This document shows, one piece after another, positions 1 through 7,410 of a stretch of 26,172 nucleotides of DNA. The notes under the pieces are model-generated. The model had not been told where the DNA came from, made no database searches, and saw only the letters and a list, made by a program, of their open reading frames with translations. The first letter of the stretch is position 1; every line of letters starts with the position of its first letter. The DNA comes from Bacteroidota bacterium (lineage in GTDB: Bacteria > Bacteroidota > Bacteroidia > Chitinophagales > Chitinophagaceae): assembly GCA_023429985.1 (NCBI GenBank), contig JAEZCV010000007.1, positions 1 to 26,172 on the forward strand, written 5' to 3'. Made by a program: the position numbers and the translations under genes.

Positions 1-30
1 CGTGGGCTCTGAGATGTGTATAAGAGACAG
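1..30 (+). other. Nextera transposase adapter remnant (not genomic)
   Basis: Bases 12-30 are exactly the 19-base Tn5 mosaic end used in Nextera libraries (AGATGTGTATAAGAGACAG). Bases 1-11 match the tail of the read-2 adapter with one mismatch at base 10 (T for G). This is library sequence left at a contig end. Read as protein it gives the false N-terminus GSEMCIRDR in front of the first gene. Confidence 0.97.
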
Positions 31-184
31 GATGAATACTGCCATGAAGATGGGTACTAATTATCCTTACGGTCCTTTTGAATGGGCTGAGCTTATTGGA
101 GTGGAAAAAATTCATAAGCTCCTGGAAAGGCTGGCGCAGGATGATATCAAGTACATGCCGGCCAGCAACCTTTCTGCAAAATAA
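31..184 (+). CDS. 3-hydroxyacyl-CoA dehydrogenase, C-terminal fragment (5' truncated)
   Basis: Only the last 50 or so codons are present because the contig starts here. The visible peptide (AMKMGTNYPYGPFEWAELIG, then a helix ending near MPASNL) matches the end of the helical C-terminal domain of short-chain 3-hydroxyacyl-CoA / 3-hydroxybutyryl-CoA dehydrogenases, where a G-NYP-GPFEW motif is conserved. The family performs the NAD-dependent oxidation of 3-hydroxyacyl-CoA in fatty acid or butyrate metabolism. The catalytic and NAD-binding parts are outside the window. An ATG at 32 is in frame but is an internal Met: family members are near 290 residues or longer. Codons before 31 come from the adapter. 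The stop is TAA at 182-184. Confidence 0.8.
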
Positions 185-213
185 TTTAGTATTTACTAAA
201 TAATTTAGTATTT
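181..213. repeat. 14-bp direct repeat with internal palindrome, possible operator
   Basis: A 14-base sequence (ATAATTTAGTATTT) occurs at 181-194 and again at 200-213. Between them they form a perfect 7-bp inverted repeat, TTTAGTA-TT-TACTAAA, at 185-200. It starts in the stop codon of the dehydrogenase and lies 19 bases before the next start codon. The arrangement resembles a dimeric regulator site, but no regulator can be named. Confidence 0.45.
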
Positions 214-231
214 TCATGGTTCAAATAATTC

Positions 232-855
232 ATGACCATGAAACCATCTTTTCAAATGCCGGGATACAGAATTAACGAGTACCAGCTTGTATTAAATCCT
301 CCTGAAGTTTTACGCCAGCGTATCGGTAAGGTCAGGGAAGGCTTTTCATTAAAATATGATCTTCCGCTTCAAAAACCCTTAAAGGCTGTCTGCCTGGTGA
401 AATTCAGTCATTGGGAAATGATGGAAGAAAAGATCCTTCATCGTTTGCAGTTGATTTCTATGCGTCTTTCACCATTTAAAATAGAAATAAGAGATTTTGG
501 AAGTCTGCCCAGTCATAGTGTTTTTCTTGATGTAGTTACTAAAGTTCCTGTTCAGAAAATGGTACGCTCACTGAAAACTGCGGGAAGTTTATTGCGGATG
601 AACAGTGCAAACAAGCCTCAATGGATAGACAATCCTCACATTCCTATTGCATACAGGTTAAAGCCCTGGCAATATGAACAGGGTTGGAAAGAGTATTCCC
701 ACAGGCAGTTTACGGCAAAATTTATTGCAGATCATATATTGTTGCTGAAAAGGCCTGCAGGTGAAAGGCATGCTTTCCAGGTAGTTAAGCGATTTGATTT
801 CCAGGATCTTCCGGTATTGACCACGCAGGGAAGCTTTTTCGAGATGGAGTATTAA
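232..855 (+). CDS. 2H phosphoesterase / 2'-5' RNA ligase (LigT-like) family protein
   Basis: This 207-aa soluble protein is most like the 2H phosphoesterase superfamily, which includes LigT/ThpR-type 2'-5' RNA ligases and cyclic phosphodiesterases. The superfamily uses two HxT/Sx motifs. The second is visible as PHIPIAYRL with His136. The first is degenerate, probably KFSHWEMM with His60; another histidine (His95) lies in SHSVFLDV. The length and strand order (hydrophobic strand, first His motif, long helix, strand, second His motif) fit. The start could be ATG 232 or ATG 238; neither has a Shine-Dalgarno site. The radical SAM gene begins 17 bases after the stop, so the pair is probably co-transcribed. 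The exact substrate cannot be told, and the weak first motif leaves catalytic competence uncertain. Confidence 0.65.
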   Translation: MTMKPSFQMPGYRINEYQLVLNPPEVLRQRIGKVREGFSLKYDLPLQKPLKAVCLVKFSHWEMMEEKILHRLQLISMRLSPFKIEIRDFGSLPSHSVFLDVVTKVPVQKMVRSLKTAGSLLRMNSANKPQWIDNPHIPIAYRLKPWQYEQGWKEYSHRQFTAKFIADHILLLKRPAGERHAFQVVKRFDFQDLPVLTTQGSFFEMEY

Positions 856-872
856 TTTTTGATCCGTACACT

Positions 873-1955
873 ATGATGAAAACAGGGGAAGCAGAAATAA
901 ATCCCGATCAGTATAAAAAAGGAAGGGGCGCGCAATTTAATACGCACAACAGGTTTCTCAGGCAAGAGATGACCAGGGAATATATTGAGGGGGTAGATGA
1001 CTGGGTGGAACCAGATGTAAAGACCTCGCACATCGAAATTTTTCCTAAAACCATTGTCAACAAAGTTGATAGCCCCGATGTGGGAATGTTCTACAGCATG
1101 AACCCTTACCAGGGATGCGAACACGGTTGTATTTACTGTTATGCCAGAAATTCATTTGAATACTGGGGCTATAGTGCGGGAATTGATTTTGAAACAAAGG
1201 TGCTGGTAAAAAAGAATGCTCCGCAGTTGCTGCGTAAATTTTTAATGAATCCAAAATGGGAATGCGTGCCTATCGGTTTAAGCGGTAATACCGATTGTTA
1301 TCAGCCGGCCGAAAAGATCTTTGGTATTACAAGATCGCTCCTGGAGGTATGTAATGAATTTAACCAGCCAGTTGGTATTATTACAAAGAACGCAGGAATT
1401 TTAAGGGATAAGAAATTGCTGCAGGAAATGGCAGGTAAAAAACTGGTTTCAGTGTTAATGACCATCACCAGTTTTAATGAAGAATTGCGCAGGGCCATGG
1501 AACCTCGAACCACAACAGGTATGCAAAGAATTCGGGCCATAAAAGAACTTACTGATCTGGGAATTCCTTCAGGTATTATGATGGGCCCGGTTATTCCGGG
1601 TTTGAACGATCATGAGATGCCTGCTATACTTGAAAAAGCCGCAGAAGCAGGTGCAAAATTTTCTTCCTATACTTTCATCAGGTTAAATGGCGCTATAAAA
1701 CTATTGTTCCATGACTGGCTCTATAAAAATTTTCCTGATCGGGCAGATAAGGTCTGGCACCTGATTGAAGCCGGCCATAATGGTAAGGTAAACGACAGTC
1801 GCTTTGGTGTGCGCATGAAAGGTGAAGGCAGTCTCGCGCATGTGATTGCCGATCAATACAAGATATACATAAAGAAATTGAAGCTCGATCATGAACGCAT
1901 GGACCTCGATTGTTCCATTTTCAGAAGACCGGGTCAGCAGGGAAAATTATTTTAG
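873..1955 (+). CDS. PA0069-family radical SAM protein (spore photoproduct lyase-like)
   Basis: A 360-aa cytoplasmic iron-sulfur protein. The radical SAM cluster motif CxxxCxxC is present as CEHGCIYC (Cys82, Cys86, Cys89), preceded by SMNPYQG and followed by YARNSFEYWGY, the pattern of the PA0069 / COG1533 family related to spore photoproduct lyase. Later conserved stretches include GLSGNTDCYQPAEK, a segment with TRSLLEVC, and the strand GIITKNAG. Members bind a 4Fe-4S cluster and cleave S-adenosylmethionine; the substrate of this subfamily is not established. The start is ATG 873, followed directly by a second Met codon. It lies 17 bases after the 2H protein gene in the same direction, suggesting one operon. 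Confidence 0.88.
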   Translation: MMKTGEAEINPDQYKKGRGAQFNTHNRFLRQEMTREYIEGVDDWVEPDVKTSHIEIFPKTIVNKVDSPDVGMFYSMNPYQGCEHGCIYCYARNSFEYWGYSAGIDFETKVLVKKNAPQLLRKFLMNPKWECVPIGLSGNTDCYQPAEKIFGITRSLLEVCNEFNQPVGIITKNAGILRDKKLLQEMAGKKLVSVLMTITSFNEELRRAMEPRTTTGMQRIRAIKELTDLGIPSGIMMGPVIPGLNDHEMPAILEKAAEAGAKFSSYTFIRLNGAIKLLFHDWLYKNFPDRADKVWHLIEAGHNGKVNDSRFGVRMKGEGSLAHVIADQYKIYIKKLKLDHERMDLDCSIFRRPGQQGKLF

Positions 1956-1974
1956 TTATGTAATTGTTAAGAGC

Positions 1975-4900
1975 ATGGCATCCGATTGGTCCAAACCAAT
2001 GTGTATGCTTAAAATTTTCATCCCCTTCCTCGTTTCAATGCTTGTTTTCTTATCGCCGCGAAAAAATAATGAGGAAGTAAAAAAACAAAAAAATAATCCG
2101 GTAAAAGTTAGGTCACTTGACATTAAGGTAGGGGCAAATCAATTTGTTGCCAACAGTTTTTTACAGGTGGAACTTTATAATTCAGGGATAGAAATTATGG
2201 ATGGAAGCTGGGAGTTTTCGCTTGAAGACGGCCAGGTTATCAATGGTTTTTCACTCGATATCAATGGTAAACAGCGCCAGGGTGTTGTAGTAGAAAAAAA
2301 CAAGGGAAGAATTGCTTATGAAACAGTTGTAAACAGGAAAATTGATCCCGGGTTGCTTGAAAACACTGGTGGAAATAATTACAGGGTACGCGTGTATCCT
2401 GTGGCTGCAAAAAGTTCAAGGATCATTACTATTCATATAGCCCAGCAAATGCGTCCCTTTAAAAATGAAGTGCAATATAATCTTCCACTTCGTTTTGAAT
2501 CGCCCATAGAAAATTTCTCACTTAACATTCATGCTATATCTGAAGAAGGAAATCCAATAGCAAAAGCAGGTATGATCTCCGGTCTGTCTTTTCATAATAA
2601 CAAACTGGAATTGGAGCGCAAACAGTTTACTGCTGCGCAGCCAGTTTCCTTTGCCATTCCATTAAAAGAAAAATCACTTCATCAATGCATCGATGAAAAT
2701 GGAAACTTCAGCCTATTCTTTCCCTATAATTTGGAAAATAAATCACAGGGGAATGACAGTGTTACCGTTTTCTGGGATGTCTCATCATCTTCAAAACACA
2801 GGGATATTGAAAAGGAATTAGGGTTTCTGAAATCTTATATTCAGAAAGAAAGACCCTCAATTGTTAAATTGATCTTATTCAGCAATGAAGTGCATGAAAA
2901 AAGGGTTTTTGTTGATGTACCGGAATCAATGAATGAAATAGTAAGGACAATCAGAAATTTTCCGGTGGATGGGGCTACGAACCTGGAGTTGTTAGGAAAC
3001 AACGAAAATATTTCCGGTATCAATATTTTATTTTCCGATGGGTTGAACAATTTCGGTGATGATCCTGAAGTAATCAATACCATGCACACGGTTTCATCTT
3101 CTTCAATAAATAATATTGCTTTATTAAGAAATTTTTCAAAATCAACAGGTGGTCATTTTATAGATCTAAACCAAATGGAAATAGGAGATGCTATAAAATT
3201 GCTGGACCAGGTTCCTTTGCAGGATGTAAAGTATGAGGCTGCAGGAACAAAATACTTATTTGCATTTTATGAAAATGGTTTTGTTTCAGTTTCGGGAAAG
3301 ATGAATGAGAATTTTGCAAAGATAAAATTGCAGTTGCCGGGAGGAGGTGATAAGCAGTTCGATTTAGATATGAGTAACACATGTGCAACCGAAGTGGAGG
3401 CGGCCATGCTGTCGGCAGGTAACAAGTATTATTCTTCCGAGAAAATTGATTCGAGCCAGCTGTTTAAACGATTTGCTGCTGCAAATACAATGGTTAGTCC
3501 GTTTACATCGCTGATTGTATTAGATAATTTAAGCGATTACATAAGGTTTAATATAATGCCACCCGCCGATTTGATTGATGAATACAACAACAAGGTTACT
3601 GTAAAGTTGCAGCGCGGTATAAATGACATCATAAAAGTTGAAAAGAAAATTAATGATGAAGACTTCAGGGAAGAGATCGTTGAAGATCTTGCTGGTATTT
3701 TCAACTATAAAACATCCTGGTGGAAGAAATTGTATTCGAAGCAACCCGTTAAACTTAAGGTTGATGAAGATATGAATCACATTACAGCATCACGGAGTTC
3801 ATCTGGTTCAACCGGAACTGGTGGTCCTGCAAATGTTCAGGATTCAACTTCCATGCACCTGTCAAATGTTTTGCAACCTGAGCAAAGCGAAATGAATGAA
3901 GTGATTATTGTAGCGGATGGCGCTGAAAGGAGAACTGAATTTTCCGGTGCAGACGTAGTGAGTTCCCCGTCGACGATGCGCGCCTTATCGGGAAGGGCCC
4001 CTGGTATTTCGGTAGGAAGCGGAGCGCCTGGATATGTATCAAATTCTAAAACCAGTGGGAATAATAGCGACAATGAAGAAGCGCAGGAGGATAAACTGTT
4101 AACAGAAAGTGATACCGATATACTTGCGAATTATCAGGCACATGGTAAAAGTTCTATCCTGGAGTTTGGAAAATTGGCGGAACGGAGTTTTACAGGAAAA
4201 GAGAAAGACTCATTTTATAGGATATACCTGGATTTGAAAAAAACTTATGGTACACACCAGGAATTTTATATCACGATTTCTAATTTATTTCATTCAAAAG
4301 GATTAATAAACGATGCAGCAAGGATACTGAGTAACCTCTGTGAAATGGAACTTGAAGATCCGGCACTTTTGCGCGCCATGGCATACATTTCAGAAAGCAG
4401 GAAGGATTTTCGTTCGGCAGTATTTCTTTATTCAAAAGTTTTATCATTACGAAATGACCAACTTCATGCTTATCGCGACCTGGCACTGGCGCATAAAGCA
4501 AACGGGGATAATAAAAAGGCAACAGAAATACTTCAGGAAATGCTTTTAAAAAGAGGCAATGTTGAAGCAAACCTTGATGGATTAAAAGAAATTGCACTTA
4601 CGGACCTGGATAATATTTCAGGCAGGAACAGGCAATTAATAAAGGATGAATCCCTGCGCTCAATATTTTCACTGCCTCTAAACGCCGATTTAAGAGTTAT
4701 TGTTGACTGGAATAAAGATCAGACAGATATTGACCTTCACATTAAGGAGCCTTCCGGCGAAGTATGTAATTACAAAAATAAGATTACTAAATCCGGAGGA
4801 AGATATGCAGATGATGTAACAACAGGCTTTGGGCCGGAAGAATATATGATAAGGAAGGCCGGGAAAGGTAATTATGAAATTTCGATTAATTATTATAATG

Positions 4901-5046
4901 ATAATTACCAGCGGGAAGAAGTGCCTGCAATTGTAAAACTCACTATAATTAAATATTTCGGAACGGACAGGGAGGTAAGAGAGATCAAAGCTATTATGCT
5001 TGACAGCGAAACCAAATCAGCACTGATCGGTACCGTTAGTTTTTAA
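1975..5046 (+). CDS. Exported VIT / von Willebrand A / TPR / DUF2135 protein
   Basis: A 1023-aa protein from ATG 1975. The frame is open from 1891, inside the radical SAM gene, but ATG 1975 or ATG 2005 are the sensible starts. A hydrophobic signal or anchor follows (about residues 12-26). Domains in order: VIT (about 43-160, like vault/inter-alpha-trypsin proteins); vWA (about 261-400) with MIDAS-like DVSSS at 268, DGATNL, and FSDG with Asp355; a Ser/Gly-rich linker; a short segment (about 640-688) resembling the plug start of SusC/RagA TonB-dependent receptors; TPR-like helices (about 727-880); and a C-terminal DUF2135-like beta domain (about 904-1020) with VDWNKDQTDIDLHI. Known VIT-vWA proteins act in adhesion or as scaffolds at the envelope. 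The role here is unknown. Confidence 0.85.
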   Translation: MASDWSKPMCMLKIFIPFLVSMLVFLSPRKNNEEVKKQKNNPVKVRSLDIKVGANQFVANSFLQVELYNSGIEIMDGSWEFSLEDGQVINGFSLDINGKQRQGVVVEKNKGRIAYETVVNRKIDPGLLENTGGNNYRVRVYPVAAKSSRIITIHIAQQMRPFKNEVQYNLPLRFESPIENFSLNIHAISEEGNPIAKAGMISGLSFHNNKLELERKQFTAAQPVSFAIPLKEKSLHQCIDENGNFSLFFPYNLENKSQGNDSVTVFWDVSSSSKHRDIEKELGFLKSYIQKERPSIVKLILFSNEVHEKRVFVDVPESMNEIVRTIRNFPVDGATNLELLGNNENISGINILFSDGLNNFGDDPEVINTMHTVSSSSINNIALLRNFSKSTGGHFIDLNQMEIGDAIKLLDQVPLQDVKYEAAGTKYLFAFYENGFVSVSGKMNENFAKIKLQLPGGGDKQFDLDMSNTCATEVEAAMLSAGNKYYSSEKIDSSQLFKRFAAANTMVSPFTSLIVLDNLSDYIRFNIMPPADLIDEYNNKVTVKLQRGINDIIKVEKKINDEDFREEIVEDLAGIFNYKTSWWKKLYSKQPVKLKVDEDMNHITASRSSSGSTGTGGPANVQDSTSMHLSNVLQPEQSEMNEVIIVADGAERRTEFSGADVVSSPSTMRALSGRAPGISVGSGAPGYVSNSKTSGNNSDNEEAQEDKLLTESDTDILANYQAHGKSSILEFGKLAERSFTGKEKDSFYRIYLDLKKTYGTHQEFYITISNLFHSKGLINDAARILSNLCEMELEDPALLRAMAYISESRKDFRSAVFLYSKVLSLRNDQLHAYRDLALAHKANGDNKKATEILQEMLLKRGNVEANLDGLKEIALTDLDNISGRNRQLIKDESLRSIFSLPLNADLRVIVDWNKDQTDIDLHIKEPSGEVCNYKNKITKSGGRYADDVTTGFGPEEYMIRKAGKGNYEISINYYNDNYQREEVPAIVKLTIIKYFGTDREVREIKAIMLDSETKSALIGTVSF

Positions 5047-5106
5047 AATGCATTGGTGATGCAAAAATAATTTTGAAAGAATTTATATTAATTGCATTCA
5101 TACTTT

Positions 5107-5114
5107 TATCTTTG
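5107..5114 (+). promoter_or_regulatory. Bacteroidota -7 promoter element (TATCTTTG)
   Basis: TATCTTTG fits the Bacteroidota -7 consensus TAnnTTTG. A matching -33 TTTG at the usual distance is not clear (TATT at 5084-5087). If used, transcription would start near 5120, just before the structured segment that ends at the terminator at 5246. Confidence 0.45.
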
Positions 5115-5118
5115 CATT

Positions 5119-5246
5119 CTAATAATATTTTTTATGCGCCTTGATTATCTGACAATAAAAAGCTTTACACCGAAAAGGTTGTGGCGCAGGGCGTATTAAT
5201 TAATCAAATGATTGAAGGAACCCTGCACAACATGCAGGGTTTTTTT
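5119..5246 (+). ncRNA. Candidate small structured RNA, about 125 nt
   Basis: The segment lies between a -7-like element (5107-5114) and a strong intrinsic terminator. TGCGCC at 5135-5140 pairs perfectly with GGCGCA at 5183-5188, closing a 42-base domain. Inside that domain ACACC and GGTTGT can pair around a GAAAA loop. A small AATCA/TGATT hairpin follows, then the terminator. There is no ORF of note and no start codon placed for the next gene. It does not resemble 4.5S, 6S, tmRNA or a tRNA as far as I can see. It could be a trans-acting small RNA or the 5' part of a long leader. Confidence 0.45.
5219..5246 (+). terminator. Intrinsic terminator
   Basis: A perfect 9-bp stem, AACCCTGCA (5219-5227) with TGCAGGGTT (5233-5241), loop CAACA, is followed by a T run to 5246. 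It would end either the candidate small RNA or transcription coming from the VIT/vWA gene. Confidence 0.85.
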
Positions 5247-5368
5247 ATGAACTATGAGGAAATTATTGTTACATATTGAACCCCTTTGTAAACCGGCAGC
5301 ATTTTTATCAATAGAAGATAAAAGTTTAGTGCTTATGCATTTGATGCAAAAGCATTTTCGTTGCCCTA

Positions 5369-5417
5369 TTTGACCAGGTTAATATTATTTTTTAATAAAA
5401 GTTATAACCCGGTCAAA
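5369..5417 (+). promoter_or_regulatory. Candidate antiterminator stem overlapping the terminator
   Basis: Bases 5369-5380 (TTTGACCAGGTT) can pair with 5406-5417 (AACCCGGTCAAA) at 11 of 12 positions. Inside, TATTA and TAATA form a small extra hairpin. The 3' arm contains the whole 5' arm of the terminator at 5406-5432, so the two structures exclude each other. This is the layout of an attenuator or riboswitch expression platform in front of the 139-aa gene and rtcB. The ligand or trigger is unknown. Confidence 0.5.
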
Positions 5418-5432
5418 AGCCGGGTTTTTTTT
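5406..5432 (+). terminator. Intrinsic terminator upstream of the 139-aa gene
   Basis: Stem AACCCGG (5406-5412) with CCGGGTT (5420-5426), 7-base loop, T run 5425-5432. It stands 35 bases before the next start codon rather than behind a gene, which favours a leader attenuator over a gene-end terminator. Confidence 0.8.
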
Positions 5433-5467
5433 ATGAGTTATGAGTTGAAAATTAAAAATTGAAGATC

Positions 5468-5887
5468 ATGTTACGGCGGTTATTCGGAAGCACGAGTGCG
5501 TTGCAGTCCGTTTTTGAAGGACATTACATTAATGTAAAGGCTTATTATGCGTACAGGTTCAACGCTATGTGCAACCTTAGTTTTATTGACGACCTTGATG
5601 CATCTGCAGCACATAAGTTTTTGATGGAAAGATTGCGCAGCGAGTTTGTTGAAATTTACCAGCACAGTTATTACGAACGAGCAAGCGGTGAGCTTTTGTT
5701 CAATAATACCATTTATGTGTTAAAAGAAAAGAGGATGATCGAAATGGGAAGCAACTATTGCCAGGTATTGTTCAGGCCGGGGCAGCATCAGTGGTTGCGG
5801 GAATTGATGGCCAGCCTTGCAGAATTTAAAATAAATGTTTACAGGCACGAACCTGTTATTGGGTTTGCAGTGCCTGCACAGAATTAA
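5468..5887 (+). CDS. Hypothetical 139-aa protein upstream of rtcB
   Basis: I do not recognise this protein. ATG 5468 is the preferred start; an in-frame TTG at 5459 would add three residues. The product is soluble with no signal peptide or membrane segment. It begins with a basic MLRRLFGS, then an aromatic-rich stretch (GHYINVKAYYAYRFNAM), a helical middle (about residues 47-70), and two likely beta strands (ELLFNNTIYVLKEKR and NYCQVLFRPGQ). It ends in a helix and strand before PVIGFAVPAQN. No catalytic motif is evident. It follows the terminator/antiterminator leader and precedes rtcB by 74 bases in the same direction, so a role linked to RNA repair is possible but only by position. The composition looks like a real gene, not a chance frame. 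Confidence 0.7.
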   Translation: MLRRLFGSTSALQSVFEGHYINVKAYYAYRFNAMCNLSFIDDLDASAAHKFLMERLRSEFVEIYQHSYYERASGELLFNNTIYVLKEKRMIEMGSNYCQVLFRPGQHQWLRELMASLAEFKINVYRHEPVIGFAVPAQN

Positions 5888-5890
5888 CCC

Positions 5891-5943
5891 GATGCCAGGT
5901 TATGGCCTGGCATCTTTACCATTCTATGAATGGCTGATTTTTT
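5891..5943 (+). terminator. Tandem hairpins between the 139-aa gene and rtcB
   Basis: A perfect 9-bp stem, GATGCCAGG (5891-5899) with CCTGGCATC (5906-5914), begins three bases after the stop codon and has only three Ts behind it. A second 5-bp hairpin, CCATT/AATGG (5919-5933), is followed by a six-T run at 5938-5943. Together they may terminate or attenuate transcription into rtcB, whose start is 18 bases further on. Confidence 0.6.
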
Positions 5944-5961
5944 GAAGTATAAAAACTGGTT

Positions 5962-7392
5962 ATGGCAAAATTAAAATTAACAGGCAAGCAGTTGAGAAAG
6001 ATCGGTTATCCTGAAGGGCCGGTGATCAGCATTGCCATGAATGTGATGGAAAAAAATTTTAAACATCTTTCCGAAGAAGATGCACTGGAAATACTGTCAT
6101 CTATACTGCAAAGTCCAAATCAATATGCAGGTGAAGGAGTGCTGGCTAAAATAGCAGAAGCGCTTGTTCCTAAGAAAAAGCCTGGAGAAACTGAGATTGT
6201 TTTGATGGATAAAGGAATAGATTTTAATGTATTCGGAAATGATGGAATAGAACCGGGTGCAATGCACCAGATGCACATAGCTGCAAAGATCCCTGTTGCT
6301 GTTGCAGGCGCATTAATGCCCGATGCCCATTCGGGATATGGCTTGCCAATTGGCGGTGTGCTGGCCACCGAAAATGCAGTGATTCCTTATGGAGTGGGTG
6401 TTGATATTGGATGCCGGATGTGCTTATCGGTTTTCGATATCGATCCAAAAGAACTTACTCAAAGAGATCATTATTTTACCAGGGAACTGAATGAAGCCAC
6501 ATTGTTTGGAAGCGGAGCGCAGTTCCAGGAGGCTGCTGATCATGAAGTAATGTACAGGAAGGAATTTGATGAAATAGGTTTATTGAAAGGTATGCAGGGA
6601 AGGGCATGGAAGCAACTGGGATCATCGGGTTCAGGGAATCATTTTGTGGAATTTGGAATTGTTGAAATACCAGAGAAAGATGAGGTGCTTGGCATTGATG
6701 CAGGAAATTATCTGGGCTTACTTTCACATTCCGGGTCAAGAGGATTGGGTGCAACTATCGCTAATCATTATACGAAAATTGCAAAGGAAAAAAGAAAGCT
6801 TCCCGGTGAGGCTTCCAATCTTGCATGGTTATCGCTTGATGAAGAGGAAGGCATTGAATACTGGATGAGCATGAACCTGGCAGGAGATTATGCATCTGCA
6901 TGTCATCACATCATTCATGAAAAAATTGCTAAACAGCTGGGGAGACAACCGGTAAAAATGGTGGAGAACCATCACAACTTCGCATGGAAGGAAAATTGGG
7001 AAGGAAAAGAAGTGATTGTTCACAGGAAAGGAGCAACACCTGCAGGTAAAAATGTGCTGGGAATAATTCCCGGCTCCATGACCGCACCCGGGTTTATTGT
7101 GAAAGGAAAGGGTGAAATGGCATCTGTAAACTCAGCATCTCATGGTGCAGGAAGAAAAATGAGCAGAACCGCTGCAATTAATTCCATCACACATGAACAT
7201 ATGAATGATGTTCTTACAAAGCATGGAGTGAAACTTTTGGGTGGAGGACTGGATGAAGCACCAGGTGCCTACAAGGATATTTTTGAAGTGATGAAATCGC
7301 AACGGCAATTGGTGGATACGGTGGGAATGTTCTATCCCAGGATCGTAAAAATGGATGGATCCGCCCCGAAGAAATGGGGGAAGAAAAGGTGA
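5962..7392 (+). CDS. rtcB: RtcB RNA ligase (3'-phosphate/5'-OH)
   Basis: A 476-aa RtcB-family RNA-splicing or repair ligase. RtcB joins RNA 2',3'-cyclic phosphate or 3'-phosphate ends to 5'-OH ends using GTP and Mn2+. Metal and catalytic motifs are all visible: DAHSGYG (121-127), GVDIGCRM with Asp148 and Cys151, GSGNHFVEF with His227, SHSGSRG with His256, ENHHNFAW with His337/338, HRKGATPA, IPGSM, and SASHGAGRKMSR, whose His394 is the expected guanylylated residue. It is longer than E. coli RtcB (408 aa), with about 65 extra N-terminal residues (KLTGKQLRKIGYPEGP region). No RtcA or archease gene is adjacent. The neighbours are the unknown 139-aa protein upstream and, further left, a 2H phosphoesterase. 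The start is ATG 5962; the upstream hairpins suggest separate or modulated expression. Confidence 0.95.
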   Translation: MAKLKLTGKQLRKIGYPEGPVISIAMNVMEKNFKHLSEEDALEILSSILQSPNQYAGEGVLAKIAEALVPKKKPGETEIVLMDKGIDFNVFGNDGIEPGAMHQMHIAAKIPVAVAGALMPDAHSGYGLPIGGVLATENAVIPYGVGVDIGCRMCLSVFDIDPKELTQRDHYFTRELNEATLFGSGAQFQEAADHEVMYRKEFDEIGLLKGMQGRAWKQLGSSGSGNHFVEFGIVEIPEKDEVLGIDAGNYLGLLSHSGSRGLGATIANHYTKIAKEKRKLPGEASNLAWLSLDEEEGIEYWMSMNLAGDYASACHHIIHEKIAKQLGRQPVKMVENHHNFAWKENWEGKEVIVHRKGATPAGKNVLGIIPGSMTAPGFIVKGKGEMASVNSASHGAGRKMSRTAAINSITHEHMNDVLTKHGVKLLGGGLDEAPGAYKDIFEVMKSQRQLVDTVGMFYPRIVKMDGSAPKKWGKKR

Positions 7393-7410
7393 GGGGCGGT
7401 GGAAGTTGAT

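Larger units (their letters stand above)
5047..5458 (+). other. 412-base non-coding region with two terminator units
   Basis: No convincing protein is encoded here. The stretch holds a promoter-like TATCTTTG at 5107-5114, a structured segment ending in a strong terminator (5219-5246), and then a second segment carrying a competing antiterminator and terminator (5369-5432). The listed RNA features account for most of it. I found no tRNA-like T-loop. Confidence 0.7.

Noticed and set aside
1891..1974. Upstream extension of the VIT/vWA protein from ATG 1891
   Set aside because: It would overlap the radical SAM coding sequence by 65 bases and place 28 unrelated residues before the signal sequence; ATG 1975 lies just after the previous stop.
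5047..5458. tRNA, tRNA-like or 4.5S/6S RNA in the spacer
   Set aside because: No T-loop consensus, acceptor pairing or signal-recognition core was found; only local hairpins and terminators are supported.
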